A stretch of 64,000 bases of DNA from Pyropia yezoensis (lineage: Eukaryota; Rhodophyta; Bangiophyceae; Bangiales; Bangiaceae), in contig CM020618.1 of NCBI GenBank assembly GCA_009829735.1, positions 29,054,894 to 29,118,893 of the forward strand, written 5' to 3'. The notes beneath the pieces are model-generated. The model saw nothing but the letters and a program-made list of their open reading frames with translations, ran no database searches and was not told where the DNA came from. The position numbers and the translations under genes are program-made. Below are positions 9,229-20,500 of this stretch, piece by piece; position 1 is the stretch's first letter; each line of letters opens with the position of its first letter.

Positions 9229-11338
9229 TCATAGTAACAGCTGCGCAACAATGGCATCTACATCAGCTGGGTCTACGTCCGGGAGGGCCTCGTATTGCTC
9301 CTCCCAGCTATCCAGCCCAGCGCCATCGGCGGCTGCAGAGGGGGCGTTGGCGTCTGGAGCGACGCCACCACCGGCATCCACTCCTCCAAGAGCACCCACC
9401 CCCGCCACACCTTCCTCCCCCTCCCCCCCTCCCACCCCGCCGGCATCATCCGCGGGCAAAAAAAAGCGGCACAGCTTTGCCTCCGCCGACGACAGTGCAA
9501 AGTTTGTGACGGGGTCAGACCGACGCAGCTGCCCGTTATTCAAAGCATTGTGGGTCAGTTGGTCAACCAGTAGGGGAAAGAGGCGGTTGCGGCCCGTTGT
9601 GTGCACTTGGTGTAAACGCTTGAAGGCGCGATCACCTCCAGCTGCCGACGCTGGATACGAAAACAAACGAAGGCAGATGGGGTGCCACAGCTCGAACCGT
9701 TCGCCGTACAAACGCCACCATGCCCGCGGGTGTAAACGCCGCCAGGTCTCCTCCCGAGCTGGCTGGGTAGCGAAGGCCAGGAACTCGCTGAGCTCAGCCT
9801 GCAGACGAGCAGCCCATGCGGCGTCGCCGTCAGCAAGCGAGACGATGGCCTCGTCACGCAGCTCGGGCAGCGTCCGCCCACCCTGCTCCTCGCGCACAGC
9901 CCAGAGGAGGCCAGCCACACGTCCTCGGGCGGGGCCCCAAATTCCGTCCAAGTAGAAGGCAAGGGCCACGTGCGGGTCAGCGAATGCGGCGTAGCGAGTT
10001 GTCAGGCTGCGCTGCAACGCCGCGCGGGTGGCTGGGGAAATCTCAAGAAAGTTGGTGTCCAATGAGGACCGCAGACAGGCAAAGAGCCCAGCGTAGGAAG
10101 ACAGCGGCGCAGCATCCGCCTCCAGCAAAGCCACAACTGCGGCCAGGGTCTTAAGGAAGGGAGTCGACTGGCCAATAGCGGCACGGCTTGGGGCCTCCAG
10201 CGCCTCAATGACGGTGGCCGGCACGTCGAATGGGTTGTCGGAGAGGGTGTTCGTGAACCGGGTGTGCCGCAGCGAGGGGATGTTCTACTCTACGGCTGCA
10301 ATGGTGGTAGCGTGCCCTACCCACCGCGTCCGACTGTAGGCCTGTAAACCACGGACTCGTCGTCGCCCCGGCTCCACAAACTCAAGACGGTCGCCGCATG
10401 CAGGGCGCGTGGACGTCCACAGCGCAAAAAAAACCGCCATAGCTAGGGAGCTCCTCAACTCCAGGGAAAACGGCTGGATCTTCGCGGCGTCTTCAGCGAC
10501 CAGGTTGCCAGCGTGCGCTGCGCAGCCGTCCTCAAACACGAAGGTGCCGTTGCTGACACCCGCGCTCCGCATGTGGACCATCGGGCTTGGCGAATCAGAC
10601 ACCACCACGGGTGCCCGCTCCGCCAGCAAGCGACGCCAGCGCGGTGCCGGTGCAGCGGCCCCACCCCTGCACTGGCAGCAAGGCGAGCTGCAGCCATGAT
10701 GGGCTCCTTGAAAGAATCTTGGAGGGCCCTCAACAGGTTGTCATCTGTCGGAGATACGGAGCCTAAGCGAGCCGTGGCGTAGAGAAGAGCCAAAGGCGAG
10801 TAGTTTACAAAATTGTAGACCCCTTGACGGTTGACGTTGGCGCCGTCCATCGACACAGCCGACAAATCCGCCTCCCACATACGCACCACCACCCGCGCGT
10901 CCGACTTGGCCGCCACGAGGTGCACGTATGTAGACGCCAGCATGCGCCGGTCGCCCGGCGGGAACCGCCCACCCGATACGGAGGCGAGGGCCGCCTGCCA
11001 CGAGGGTGTCTCAAAAAAAAATCCAGCGGCAAGCACGACTCGCACATGGCTTCCACGCACAACAGCCGCCACTGGTGGAGCTTCTCCCCCGTCGCTGGGG
11101 GCAGGGTACCGGGGGGGTTTACAGCAGGTGCCAGCACGCCCATCATCTCCGGGAACGACCACTTAGCAGCCAATCAGCCGACCAGATGCTCCCGCGCCCT
11201 GGTCTTGTTGGGAATGTTCTCCCATCCGCACCCGTCGCCCCGACAGCGCATCCGGCCCGGCGTGGAGTCGACCTTGACGTACAGCCATGACCCCGTCCGT
11301 CGAGAAGCAGGGGGCACAGCGCCCCCGCCTGGAGCCAT
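9229..11338 (-). pseudogene. hAT-type transposase with BED finger and DUF659, broken
   Basis: Reading the minus strand from ATG 11338: a BED-like zinc finger (MRCRGDGCGWENIPNKTR then EHLVG), a DUF659-like RNase H-fold region (MWEADLSAVSMDGANVN; FEDGCAAHAGNLVAED; YSRTRWVG), and a hAT C-terminal dimerisation region (HPRAWWRLYGERFELWHPI; GGDRAFKRLHQVHTTGRNRL). About 700 codons is a usual length for the family. The frame is interrupted about four times: TGA near 11176, a shift at the A run near 11018-11026, a shift between about 10630 and 10680, and TAG near 10268. The domains read clearly between these points, so decay is moderate. The homopolymer shift could be an assembly error. Terminal repeats and an 8-bp target duplication were not found. 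Confidence 0.75.
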
Positions 11339-11706
11339 GGAGAGCCGTGGGGGGGGGGGGGTTGACGGGGCAAGTGCGCCACGCGCAAAAGGTGGCGGGG
11401 AGGTGGGGAGACGTTCGGGGGTATACAGAGGGGTGTTGGTCAGCAGCTCGTGCGAGACTCGTCCGCTGACGGCGCTCGTGCTGGAGGTGGGTTGAGGCGC
11501 CCGTACGATTCGGGGTGTGTGTATACGCTCTGCGCTTTGAGCATCTGACAATCGGACGGCGCAGCGCGTCCCACGTGGCTGGTCTCGAGTTGAAGAGAAA
11601 GGAAATTTCCCTTTCAAGAAAACGGCTCTCACGGCCCCTGTGCGTGCAAGACGAAATTTCACGTATTTTTCCATACATGGCTGCAAACTCGACATCACTA
11701 CCTCTA
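11339..11706. other. Upstream flank of the hAT-type remnant
   Basis: This should hold the promoter side and possibly the left terminal repeat of the hAT-type element. I could not identify a terminal repeat. No separate gene is seen. Confidence 0.35.
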
Positions 11707-11863
11707 GGGCCCTTGTGGCCACGTTGCAGTGCACGTGCAACGGGTCGCGCCTCACTGCGCGGCGCAGCGGGTCTTAAACCCTCTCCCTTACAGCTGGCCG
11801 ATTTGACGTGCAACGGCGTGCGCGGCCTGTTGCACGTGCATTGCAATGTGGCCTCCAGGGCTC
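11707..11863. repeat. Inverted repeat with ~35-bp arms
   Basis: The arm 11707-11741 is the reverse complement of 11829-11863 with about five mismatches; the shared core is TTGCACGTGCA.TGCAA. The spacer is 87 bp. The motif TGCACGT and its complement recur many times to about 12490, as if this is part of a larger palindromic or foldback element. Confidence 0.6.
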
Positions 11864-11926
11864 AAGAACGTCATTTTCCGCGTTTATGCACTGCACGTTT
11901 GCCCCGCTACGGCCCCCCCCAGAAGG

Positions 11927-12019
11927 GGAAGCGCCGGCGAGACCCCATTTTTTTTTAAGGAGCATGAGAACGACCTTGTTGAGGTGTGCGTGAAGAGCGT
12001 TCGTCTCGCCGGCGCTTCC
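11927..12019. repeat. Perfect 17-bp inverted repeat
   Basis: GGAAGCGCCGGCGAGAC at 11927-11943 is perfectly complementary to 12003-12019, with a 59-bp spacer that contains a T9 run. It lies in the same TGCACGT-rich stretch as the previous inverted repeat. Confidence 0.7.
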
Positions 12020-15000
12020 TTCGCCAATTGTCGCCTTTTGTCATGTGGAGCATGTCGTGGAAAACGTGCACTCGTGCATACATGGTTGCGCGATTCGCGG
12101 CGACACGCCGCATAGAAACGGAAAACGTGTTTGCACTATACACCCCCCTGCACCAGATCCCGTGCAATCTATTAGCACGACCATGCATCGCATATGCTTG
12201 CAGACCTGTGCAAAAGCTCATGCTCTCTACAACGACGTGCTTCTCGAGAGCAACTCGCGCGCCCCATCTGCAGTGCGTACTTAAATGGTGGCATGCCTCT
12301 GCACGCCAGTGCAGCCGAGCGACTTTCTTTTTCCCGAGTTGAGCGATCTCAAGTGCATGCTCTGTGCACGAACGTGGTCTCTGGGTGCTGGCGTCATGCA
12401 GCATCCGCCTCGCGCCTGCAGCATTTTTCGGTGCAAAATGCAGTGAATTGTGCATGTAAACAGGGGAAAACGTGCACACTTGCACAAATTTGGGCCCCTT
12501 GCACACCCTTCCTCGGCCGCGCCAGCACGTGTTTATACGCCCAGAAATCGCCTCTCGTAAGGGACAGGGTTTATGACCCACTGCGCGGGGACAGCCGTGG
12601 ACGGCAGGATCCCGCGTCGTGGCGGAAGAAGAGCCACCGCCGAGGTGGCAGCCGACCGCAGCCTGCTTTCCCCCTCTCCTCTTCTCACCACAAGCCCGTA
12701 ATGATTATCCTCTCTTGTCATTGGGACAGCCAGAACGTGTGCGCGGGGGGGGTGGGGGCAGGGCTCTCTCTGCGGCCTCCACCCTCTTTCACCAGTACGA
12801 GCAGTGGCGAATGTACTGTTTGCGGCCCCTGTGGGGCCCCTGCGGTGGCGACCAAACCGCCGCCGCCGCCCACAGCCGAGCTGACACAGGCCCTCAAAGC
12901 GGCGCGAGTGGATGTGCGCGTCTCGAGGGCGCTTGTGCGTGTGAGACACGGCGTGTCACACGACGGGGTGTCCCGGCCGAACCTAGCGGCGGTCCGCGGT
13001 GGGGCAGCGCGCGAGCGAGGACCGGGTGCGCGTCGTGCACGGCCTCGGCCAAACGTGGCGACGTGGACGACGGGGCTATGAATCCGCATGTGTTTCCCAG
13101 CGACTCTCCCATCCCTCCACTCCCCCCTCCCCCCCCCCAGGACCCCCTCTCCCCCCCGGTCAGACCAGCCAATTCTCTTTGCGTGGTAGCACGCACGCCT
13201 GCACGTTGCGCCTCACCGGCTGGGGGTGGGCCGAGGGGGGGGCAGAGAGTCCCGAGTCTGTAGAGGAGTTGGAGGAAAGCGGGGGGGAGGGGAGAGGGGG
13301 TCATTAGCAGAGATGAGCGCGGTTTGCCGACGACGCTGCCACCTGGAAGGGGGGGGGCGAGGCAGTGGGGTTGGTGGCCAGCCGCCAGCCGTCGCTGCCG
13401 CCGCCGTGGCGCCTTGGCGGCGCGCGCCGGCGGCGGCCTGCCAGGAAGAGTAGCAGTAGCCTCACCGCGGGTAGGGAAGGGTGTCCCCATCAGGGCAGCC
13501 TTCCCCCTCACCACTCGTGACCGACCGTGGTGGCTGCAAGAGACAGCGGCGGCGGTGGGGCAAGCGCAGATCGCGAAACTGAGCGAGCCCCGCCGGGTGC
13601 TGGCAGCCAGCCAAGGGTGGCAGAGGCGGCGGACAGCCCCCCCCGGTCCATCATTGCTGTTCCGCTCCCCCCCTCATAATGACACGCATGGCCTGCGGGC
13701 GGGAGGGGCGTGGCCAAGTCGCGGCCGTCGGTGGTCTGCAGCTGCAGGCGGCCTGGCGCCCGTCAGTGGTGGGGGTGCGTAGCAGCGCCAAGAGGTTGCA
13801 ACGCGGCGCGCCGCCCAGACCATCACGGGCCCGAGGAGGGCCACCTGCCAGCAGAAGCGGGCCACCTGCCAGCCTCTTCTTCCCCTCGCAAAATGGCCCC
13901 CCGCGGAGAGCCAACGGCGTCGTGCCATCCTCCCCTTGCATCCAGCTGGCTGCAGCCTGCACGCACCGACTGGGCCGCGGCGCAGCGGGCAGGGGATCCC
14001 ATCTCCCCCCCTCACCCAACAACCCTCCACAAGTGGGGGGACGGGGGGGGAGGGGGGCGTGAGCAGAGGCTGTGTCGTCGCGAGGGCGCCCTCCTTCCGT
14101 CGCCACCCACCTCACGTCACGCCACGCTCCCGGCAGCGCGCCGCGGCCATGCACAAATTGGTCGGCACACCCCCCCCTCCAGACGGGCGGCGTCGCCTAT
14201 GTGGCAAGGCCCATGCAGCGGTTGAGCGGCTGCAGCGGCGCGCGTGGGAGACCGACCCACCTGACGGGCGCCCACCTTGACGCCCCCCCCCCCCCCCCCC
14301 CCGCACTCCCAGACGCCGCCTCCGCCGCTGGCAGTGGTGTGCGCCACGGTGGGGGGGGGTGTCGTTGCCTGCGGGAGAGGGGCACCGCCAATGGACCAGG
14401 CAGCCGCCTTGCAGGTAAGGGGAAGAGGGAGGGGGAGAGAGAGACTCGGCTGGCAGAAGGCGCGCGCACCAGCGCTTGTTTGGCCCCGCCGACCCCCGCG
14501 GCCAGTGGGCTGGCCCACTGGCGTGCCGACCGGCGGGCGCTCGTCCTCACCGGGAGGAGGGGATACGGCCGGCCGCGTGGGGCAGTAGCTCCACCCGCTG
14601 CCAACGTCCCCCCCGCATCCCCACCACCACCACAACGCCTCTCCCAATGACCAACGCCATGCGTAGTGGCGCCCAGTGACGCCATGCCCCCCCGCGGCGA
14701 TGCCCTTGTCCGTCCGCCGCCTGCCGTTGCCGCCCCACACCGCCACTGCCACCACCACCATTACCGAGCGCGGGCGTCAAGTCCCGCCACGCGAGACGCC
14801 CTGCAATCCACGGGCCTCTGGATAGGGCCAGCGCGCCGCGGGGCAGCGGGAGCGGAAGCGGAAGCGGGCCAGGGAGGGGCGGATGGGCGGGACGTGGGCC
14901 GCCGGCGGCAGGCGGGAGACGAGGGAGGGGGCACCCACGCCCGCGTCAGTGCGTGAGCCGCAGCGGGAAGGGGAGGGCGCGTGGTCGGGGTCCGCCCGAC

Positions 15001-15918
15001 GACGACCGCGCTGGGGAGGAGGAGAGGAGGCAGCGCGGGGGGGGGGAGAGGGGGAGGGGGGGAGGAGCGAGAGAAGAGGGAGGACGACCGCGGTCGTGGG
15101 AGCACGCGCCTCGGCCACGCGACGAGCCCGGCCGGCGGCGCGTAGCATCGGCGTCTGCTCTGTCTGCGTCCGCGGCGGGCTCGCCCGTACGCCAGCGGGA
15201 GGAGGACGCGCGGGAGCCGCCGCACCACCGCCGCGCGCATGCCCCACCACCACCACCACCGCCCAGACTGGGGGGTGGGCGTGGACGCCGCCGCCAGCCG
15301 TGCGGGTCAGACGAGGCGCGCTGGCGACGTGGCGGGGGGAGTAGGAACGGCAAGGTGGGGAGAGGGGAGCGGGGGGCGTGGGGGGGGGGGAGGGGGATGT
15401 GCCCCCCCCCCGCCCCCGTGACGTGATGTTCCGCCGCCTGCCCGTGTCACTCCCGCCCCGCGGACGCGTCCATGTACACTGGTAGACGCGGACGGGGAAC
15501 GCGAAGCGCCGAGGCACCCCCCCCCCGTGGCCATGCGCCACTGGCAGTGGCGGCCGCCGCCCCGCCGGCGCCCACCATCGCCGGCCCTTGACAGCCACGA
15601 CCGCACTTGACAGCCGGTGGGCCTCGCCACCGCCGCCTCTGCCGCCGCCGCCGCTGCCTACGGTGCCTCCGCCACCATCACCGTCGCTGCCGTCGCTGCT
15701 GCCGTCAACAATAGAGGTGAAGCAGGTGCCTGCTCGCCGCTTGCCCCCGCCGTCGACCAACGACGTCCTCCTTATCTCCCCACCGCCACCACCACCACCA
15801 CCACCACCACCACCACCATCACGACCACGACCGACACACCCCACCCGTCCCGACCCCGCGTTCTCATCCCCACCCCCACCCACCCCTATCCCCCTTGCTC
15901 AAACGCCAATCCATCCCC
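12020..15918. other. GC-rich low-complexity spacer
   Basis: No gene is supported. Many frames of 100-370 codons are open on both strands at once, rich in Gly, Pro, Ala and Arg and without domains, as expected from base composition. Long C/G runs (for example C20 at 14281-14300) and a (CCA)n run at about 15781-15820 are present. The promoter and 5' part of the cyclin gene may lie near the right end. Confidence 0.5.
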
Positions 15919-17577
15919 ATGGCGTCGGCCCCACCCATGTCCACTCCCGCCGGCCCAAGGATGCTGCAACCGCATCATCCCCCCTACCCATGGGCCACCA
16001 CCGCCAATGCCCGCCCCGCTGCCCACCCGTTGCCACTCGCCAGCGGCGCGGGCAGCTACGACGGTTTGGACGTTGGCGCCACAATGACGACGACGACCGC
16101 CAAGATGACGGCCACGACCGCCACGAGGAGCACGATCACGATCACCGCGGCGGCAGCGGCAGCGGCAACGGGCGGTGAAGGCGTGCCCACCCCCGCGCCG
16201 GCGGGGCCGCTGGCCATCATCGCTGCCGCCGCCGCCGCGTCAGCAGCCGCGTGCAGCGGCCGGCCGTGCCGCTGCACCGCTGCGGCGGGCACGCCCATAA
16301 CCCCCGACGGGCCGTCGATGTCGCTGGGGGCGGCGGCCACCGCTGCAGCAGACGCCGCGGCAACCGCATCCGCAACTGCATCCGCAACCGCATCTGCGTC
16401 CGCAGCAGCGGCAGCGTCGACAGCAGCAGCGTCACCAGCGGCACCGGCACGGCGGGGCCGTGCGCTCGGTCGCCGCCCCCGCGGCCCGCCGCCGCCCCGC
16501 CCGCGGCCACGGTCGGGGGCGCGGGCGCCTGCGGGTGCGGCGGCGCGGCGGCGCGGGGTGCCCGACGGGAGCCCACCGCCGCGGTCACGGCCGGCCAAGG
16601 CGCCCCGCTTGTGTGCGGGGTGGGGGCCCCCGCCGCCAGCGCCTCGCCAATCGTCGTCGGCTGGTCTTAAAGGCCGGCCTGGGACCATCGGCGCCCGGTG
16701 GGTCCCCGCGCTGCACGGCGATGCGGCGGGCGCTCTTGTGGGCGGTCGCTCCACATCGGGGACCCACGGATCGGCCGCCGCCGCCCCACCGCCGCTGGCT
16801 GGCGCCCCTGTCGCCGCGGCGGCGCCGGCCGCCGTGGAGCCGCTACCAGGTACGGCAGAGTCGCCTGCAGCCGCGGCCGAGGCAAGCCGGGTAGCGGTCG
16901 CCCGCGCCCTTACCGCCACACTGGTCAGCCTCATGGCGGGCGACGGCGGCGGCGCCACACCGCGCACGCCGTCGCCACGGGCAGGCACCGCCGCCGCTGC
17001 GGCCGCGGGCGCTGCCACCGCCGCCGCCGCCGCCCGCCCCACCGCCTATGGCGGCAGCAGCAGCAGAACCCCCCCCCCTCGGCGAGACGACTCGACCACC
17101 ACGACGTCGACACCCGCCCCCCACCCCCACGGGGCCTCGCCCAGCACCCCCCCCTTCCCCAACGTGGCGTCGGCGCTCTTCTTCTCCACCCACCCCCCCC
17201 CCATCACGCTGGGCGCGTACGTCTCCCGCTTCACCCGCCACCTGGCCATCAGCCCCGCCGTGTACGTTGTCGCCCTCATCTACCTCGACCGCGTGGCGGC
17301 GGCGGACGCGGCGCTGGCGCTCACGCCCCTCAACGTCCACCGGCTGCTCACCGTGGCAGTGTCGCTGGCGACCAAGGTGGTGGAAGACGGGGTGGTGCGG
17401 CCGGCGGCGATTGCGCGGGTGGGGGGGGTGCCCAGCGCTGGGGAGATGGCCGCCCTCGAGGGGCACCTCCTCACCCGTCTTGGTTGGCGTCTCCACGTGC
17501 GGGGGGGGTGCTTTGAGGCGTGGCGGAGGTGGGTGTTTGGTGGGGGGGGGGGGGGGGGCGTGAGGGTGGGGGGATGA
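15919..17577 (+). CDS. PHO80-like (P/U-type) cyclin with long low-complexity N-terminus
   Basis: The cyclin fold lies at about 17170-17500, residues ~418-528 of a possible 552. It reads ITLGAYVSRFTRHLAIS, VYVVALIYLDRVAAA, PLNVHRLLTVAVSLATKVVED, and ARVGGVPSAGEMAALEGHLL, then a tail with LGWRLHV. The PHO80 family has this order (Y..R....., ALIYLDR, HRL....., KVGG.. E... LE). Such cyclins bind a CDK and act in phosphate, nutrient or cell-cycle control. The 415 residues before it are Ala/Pro/Thr-rich; the ATG at 15919 is the first in frame, but the true start or an upstream exon is uncertain. A 17-base G run just before the stop makes the C-terminus uncertain. Confidence 0.75.
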   Translation: MASAPPMSTPAGPRMLQPHHPPYPWATTANARPAAHPLPLASGAGSYDGLDVGATMTTTTAKMTATTATRSTITITAAAAAAATGGEGVPTPAPAGPLAIIAAAAAASAAACSGRPCRCTAAAGTPITPDGPSMSLGAAATAAADAAATASATASATASASAAAAASTAAASPAAPARRGRALGRRPRGPPPPRPRPRSGARAPAGAAARRRGVPDGSPPPRSRPAKAPRLCAGWGPPPPAPRQSSSAGLKGRPGTIGARWVPALHGDAAGALVGGRSTSGTHGSAAAAPPPLAGAPVAAAAPAAVEPLPGTAESPAAAAEASRVAVARALTATLVSLMAGDGGGATPRTPSPRAGTAAAAAAGAATAAAAARPTAYGGSSSRTPPPRRDDSTTTTSTPAPHPHGASPSTPPFPNVASALFFSTHPPPITLGAYVSRFTRHLAISPAVYVVALIYLDRVAAADAALALTPLNVHRLLTVAVSLATKVVEDGVVRPAAIARVGGVPSAGEMAALEGHLLTRLGWRLHVRGGCFEAWRRWVFGGGGGGGVRVGG

Positions 17578-20500
17578 GGGCGGGTGCACCCGGCGGGGAT
17601 GGCGACAGCTGCTGCTGGCCCCCCGCCACCCCCCTCTCGGAGGGTGCGGGAGGTGACCGAGGTGTGGGGGAATGCAGCGGCGAAGGAGGACCGCGGCGGC
17701 TGCGGCGGCGGCAGCCGCAGCGAGAGCCAACTACCGCCACGGCCGTCGCGCAACCACCGGTTTCGCCACCGTCACCGCCGTCCGCGCCACCACCGTGCCG
17801 CACTGATCGGCGGGGCCACCACCACTACTGCCGCCACCACCACCACAACTGCGACGACCACTGCCACCTCCACTGCCACCGCTACGACCGCCACCGCCAC
17901 CAACACGACCACCGTCACCGCCGCCACCGCCGCCACCGCCCACGTCTGCTGCCGCCGCAACCACCACCGTCTGCGGCCGCTCCAGGGAACCGGGCCAGGT
18001 CTCCAACCACCCCTTGGCGGGCGCGGGGAGCGAGACCACGACTGCCGGTCGGGGTTGCAGGGGCGGCACGCGAGTCCTGGGCTTGTCCTGTGGGAGTGTG
18101 CGCGGCGGGGGTGAGGGAGGGCGGGCTGGCGGCGGGCTGGCGGCGGGCGTGTTTTGGCCAGGCGGCGCTTGGCGGGTGGCGGCATGGCCAAATTAGAGGA
18201 CGGGGTGGGTCGTTCGGGGAAGGCTGTTGTTGCTTTGGGGGCGCCCATATCTCCAAGACGATGTCGAAAAGGAGATGCAGGATTGCGGCCGCCATAAAAC
18301 TTTGTCGGACGCGAGCAAGGAAATCCGTGTCCAGTTGTGGAGTCTGATGACCAATGGTAGGTGCAGAAAAATAGAGCCGACCAATGAGACAGCATTGTCA
18401 TTGGACACCAGGTTGACAAGGGCACAAAATTCACGGGGCCACATTGTGCGGTTGTGGGAGGGCTTTGTGAAGAGAGGGTGGCTGTGTTTTTGGCTTCTTT
18501 TTCAGCACACGACCCTCACCTTGGAGGAAGACGCCGCCCATCGACGCTGGACTTTGAGCTAAAGCAACGATGCCCACGCTCCCGAGGGGGCTGCCCCCCT
18601 CCGCCACCCGCGTCGCGGCCTCGACTGGGTGCACCCGGTCCGGTGGGCGCGTACCGGGCGTGCAGACACGGCGGTGCACGCGCCAGGTCGCTGGCAGAGG
18701 AAGGGAAGACCAAACAGGAGGCGGTGGATGCTGCCGACCAAGACGGGTATCCTTGTTGGCATCGGGGGGGCGGCGGGTACCCCTTTGCCACCAGGCACCC
18801 TGTCTGCTCAACACTGGGTGCTATGTGAAAAACGCGGGCAGACGCCCGTCGTGATAGTGGTCTCATGACCCCGTCTGGCGGGTTTGCGCGCCTGATTCGC
18901 AGAGGTACCCACTGGAATGGTCGTGCTGTGCAGGGAGTCGGTGCCCAGCAATAGCAACCTCAGATTCCCGCTGAGACGTCGGTGGGAGAGAAGCCCTCCC
19001 AGGAGGTCCTTGGCGTGCGTTGGCTTTGAACGAGTTCACATTGGGCATTCCCCGTGCATGCCGGCCACTCGCTCCTCTTTTACCTCTGGGTAGACGTGCA
19101 GGAAGAGAGTACCACGCAGTCCTCTACCGTTCCTGGGTTCGACGCTTCCGTTGCGACAGCGCGGGAGTCGAGGACCAACGTTCTCACAGTCTCGTTGACC
19201 AAAAGGTGTCGCCCCGTGCCACCGTCCAATGAACAGCCATCAAGGATCCCGGTTGTTGGCCTTGAAAACGGAGCGTCAGTCCTCGCTCAATCTGCCAAAC
19301 CTGTTTCGAAAGAAAATCTACGCAAAGAAACACAAACAGGCTGATTCACAGTTGGCACAAGACGCACGGTGTGGGGTGTGCCCAGTGTGGGGGATGGGGT
19401 AGTGCTTGGCAAAGACAGCCTGGCGGGTGGGCTCCCTGGCTTACTATTTACCTATCTATAATACATGCGACAGACACGACAGTACAGGTTCACTGTGTGC
19501 TGGATCTCAGTTCGGAAGCTCTTCGCATGCACTTGTCGACATGGTCTGAATTTGCGTTAGAACAGCTCATGCCTTTGCTGGGGCGCCCCAAGGAATGTCA
19601 AGGTAGGCCGGCAGTGTCTTGTGCATCGAGAGCGATACCATCTGCTCTGAGGGCATTTGTACGTACAACGGCCGCGACGGAGAGGGTGGTCACCTACTTC
19701 CACCCAGGCATGCTCGTCACTGACGTGGGTCGGCTAAGAGGCTCAACAGAGGCTGCGGTCGCCACAGTGCCTCCGCTTGAGATCTGGGGGACGTGGAAGG
19801 CTCTTGCCCGGTCGACCTTTTGACTGTCTGTCCTCTGTCTTGATCGACGACCACCAGCAAGGGCACATCATGGCCTTCATTGACTTTCCTCACATTCGAC
19901 GAAAGCGGGAAAACACAATGACAATATACTAATTTGGTGTGCGGAGCTATTTATATTTTATTTGGTGTTCGCTTACATATCTACGTATTAGATAATATCT
20001 AGATAAGAGAATTAATCTTCACTTGATTGGTCGTGCTACCTGACCCAGTTCCACAGGCAGGTCGAGGTGGAGGCCTGGTCGTCGTGATCGCCCCTGACGC
20101 GCAGCGCGCTGTCCCAGCCCACGTCCTTCGACGCTATTCCCCATGCGTTGTCATGAGCACTGTCGCGTACGCAGCGTGGCGAACCGTCGCTGGCGCACCG
20201 AGCAAGAGGCGCCGCCGGCACACCGCCCCCCCTGCAGGTCCCTCGCTGCTCCCCCCCCCCCACCTGGAACCCCACTCTCGCGTGCCTGGCGATGCGGTTC
20301 TTTTTTTATGTGAGCCGGGGGGGGAGGGGAGGGGCGGGAGGTGCGGGCTTAGCGACACTGCGCTCCCAGCGCTCCCCTCTCCCCCGCCTCGCGCCGCGGG
20401 GGGCACGCCGCGCCGCAGCCGCCGCCGCCCCACACCGCCATGGGAGGCTGCGCCGGTCAAAGGCGTCGCCGCGGTGCCGCGCCGGTAGGGTGCGTCGGCG

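Noticed and set aside
14777-15883. 368-codon minus-strand frame before the cyclin gene
   Set aside because: It consists of Gly/Arg/Pro repeats arising from CCA/CCG simple repeats. No protein-like segment, and opposite frames are open too.
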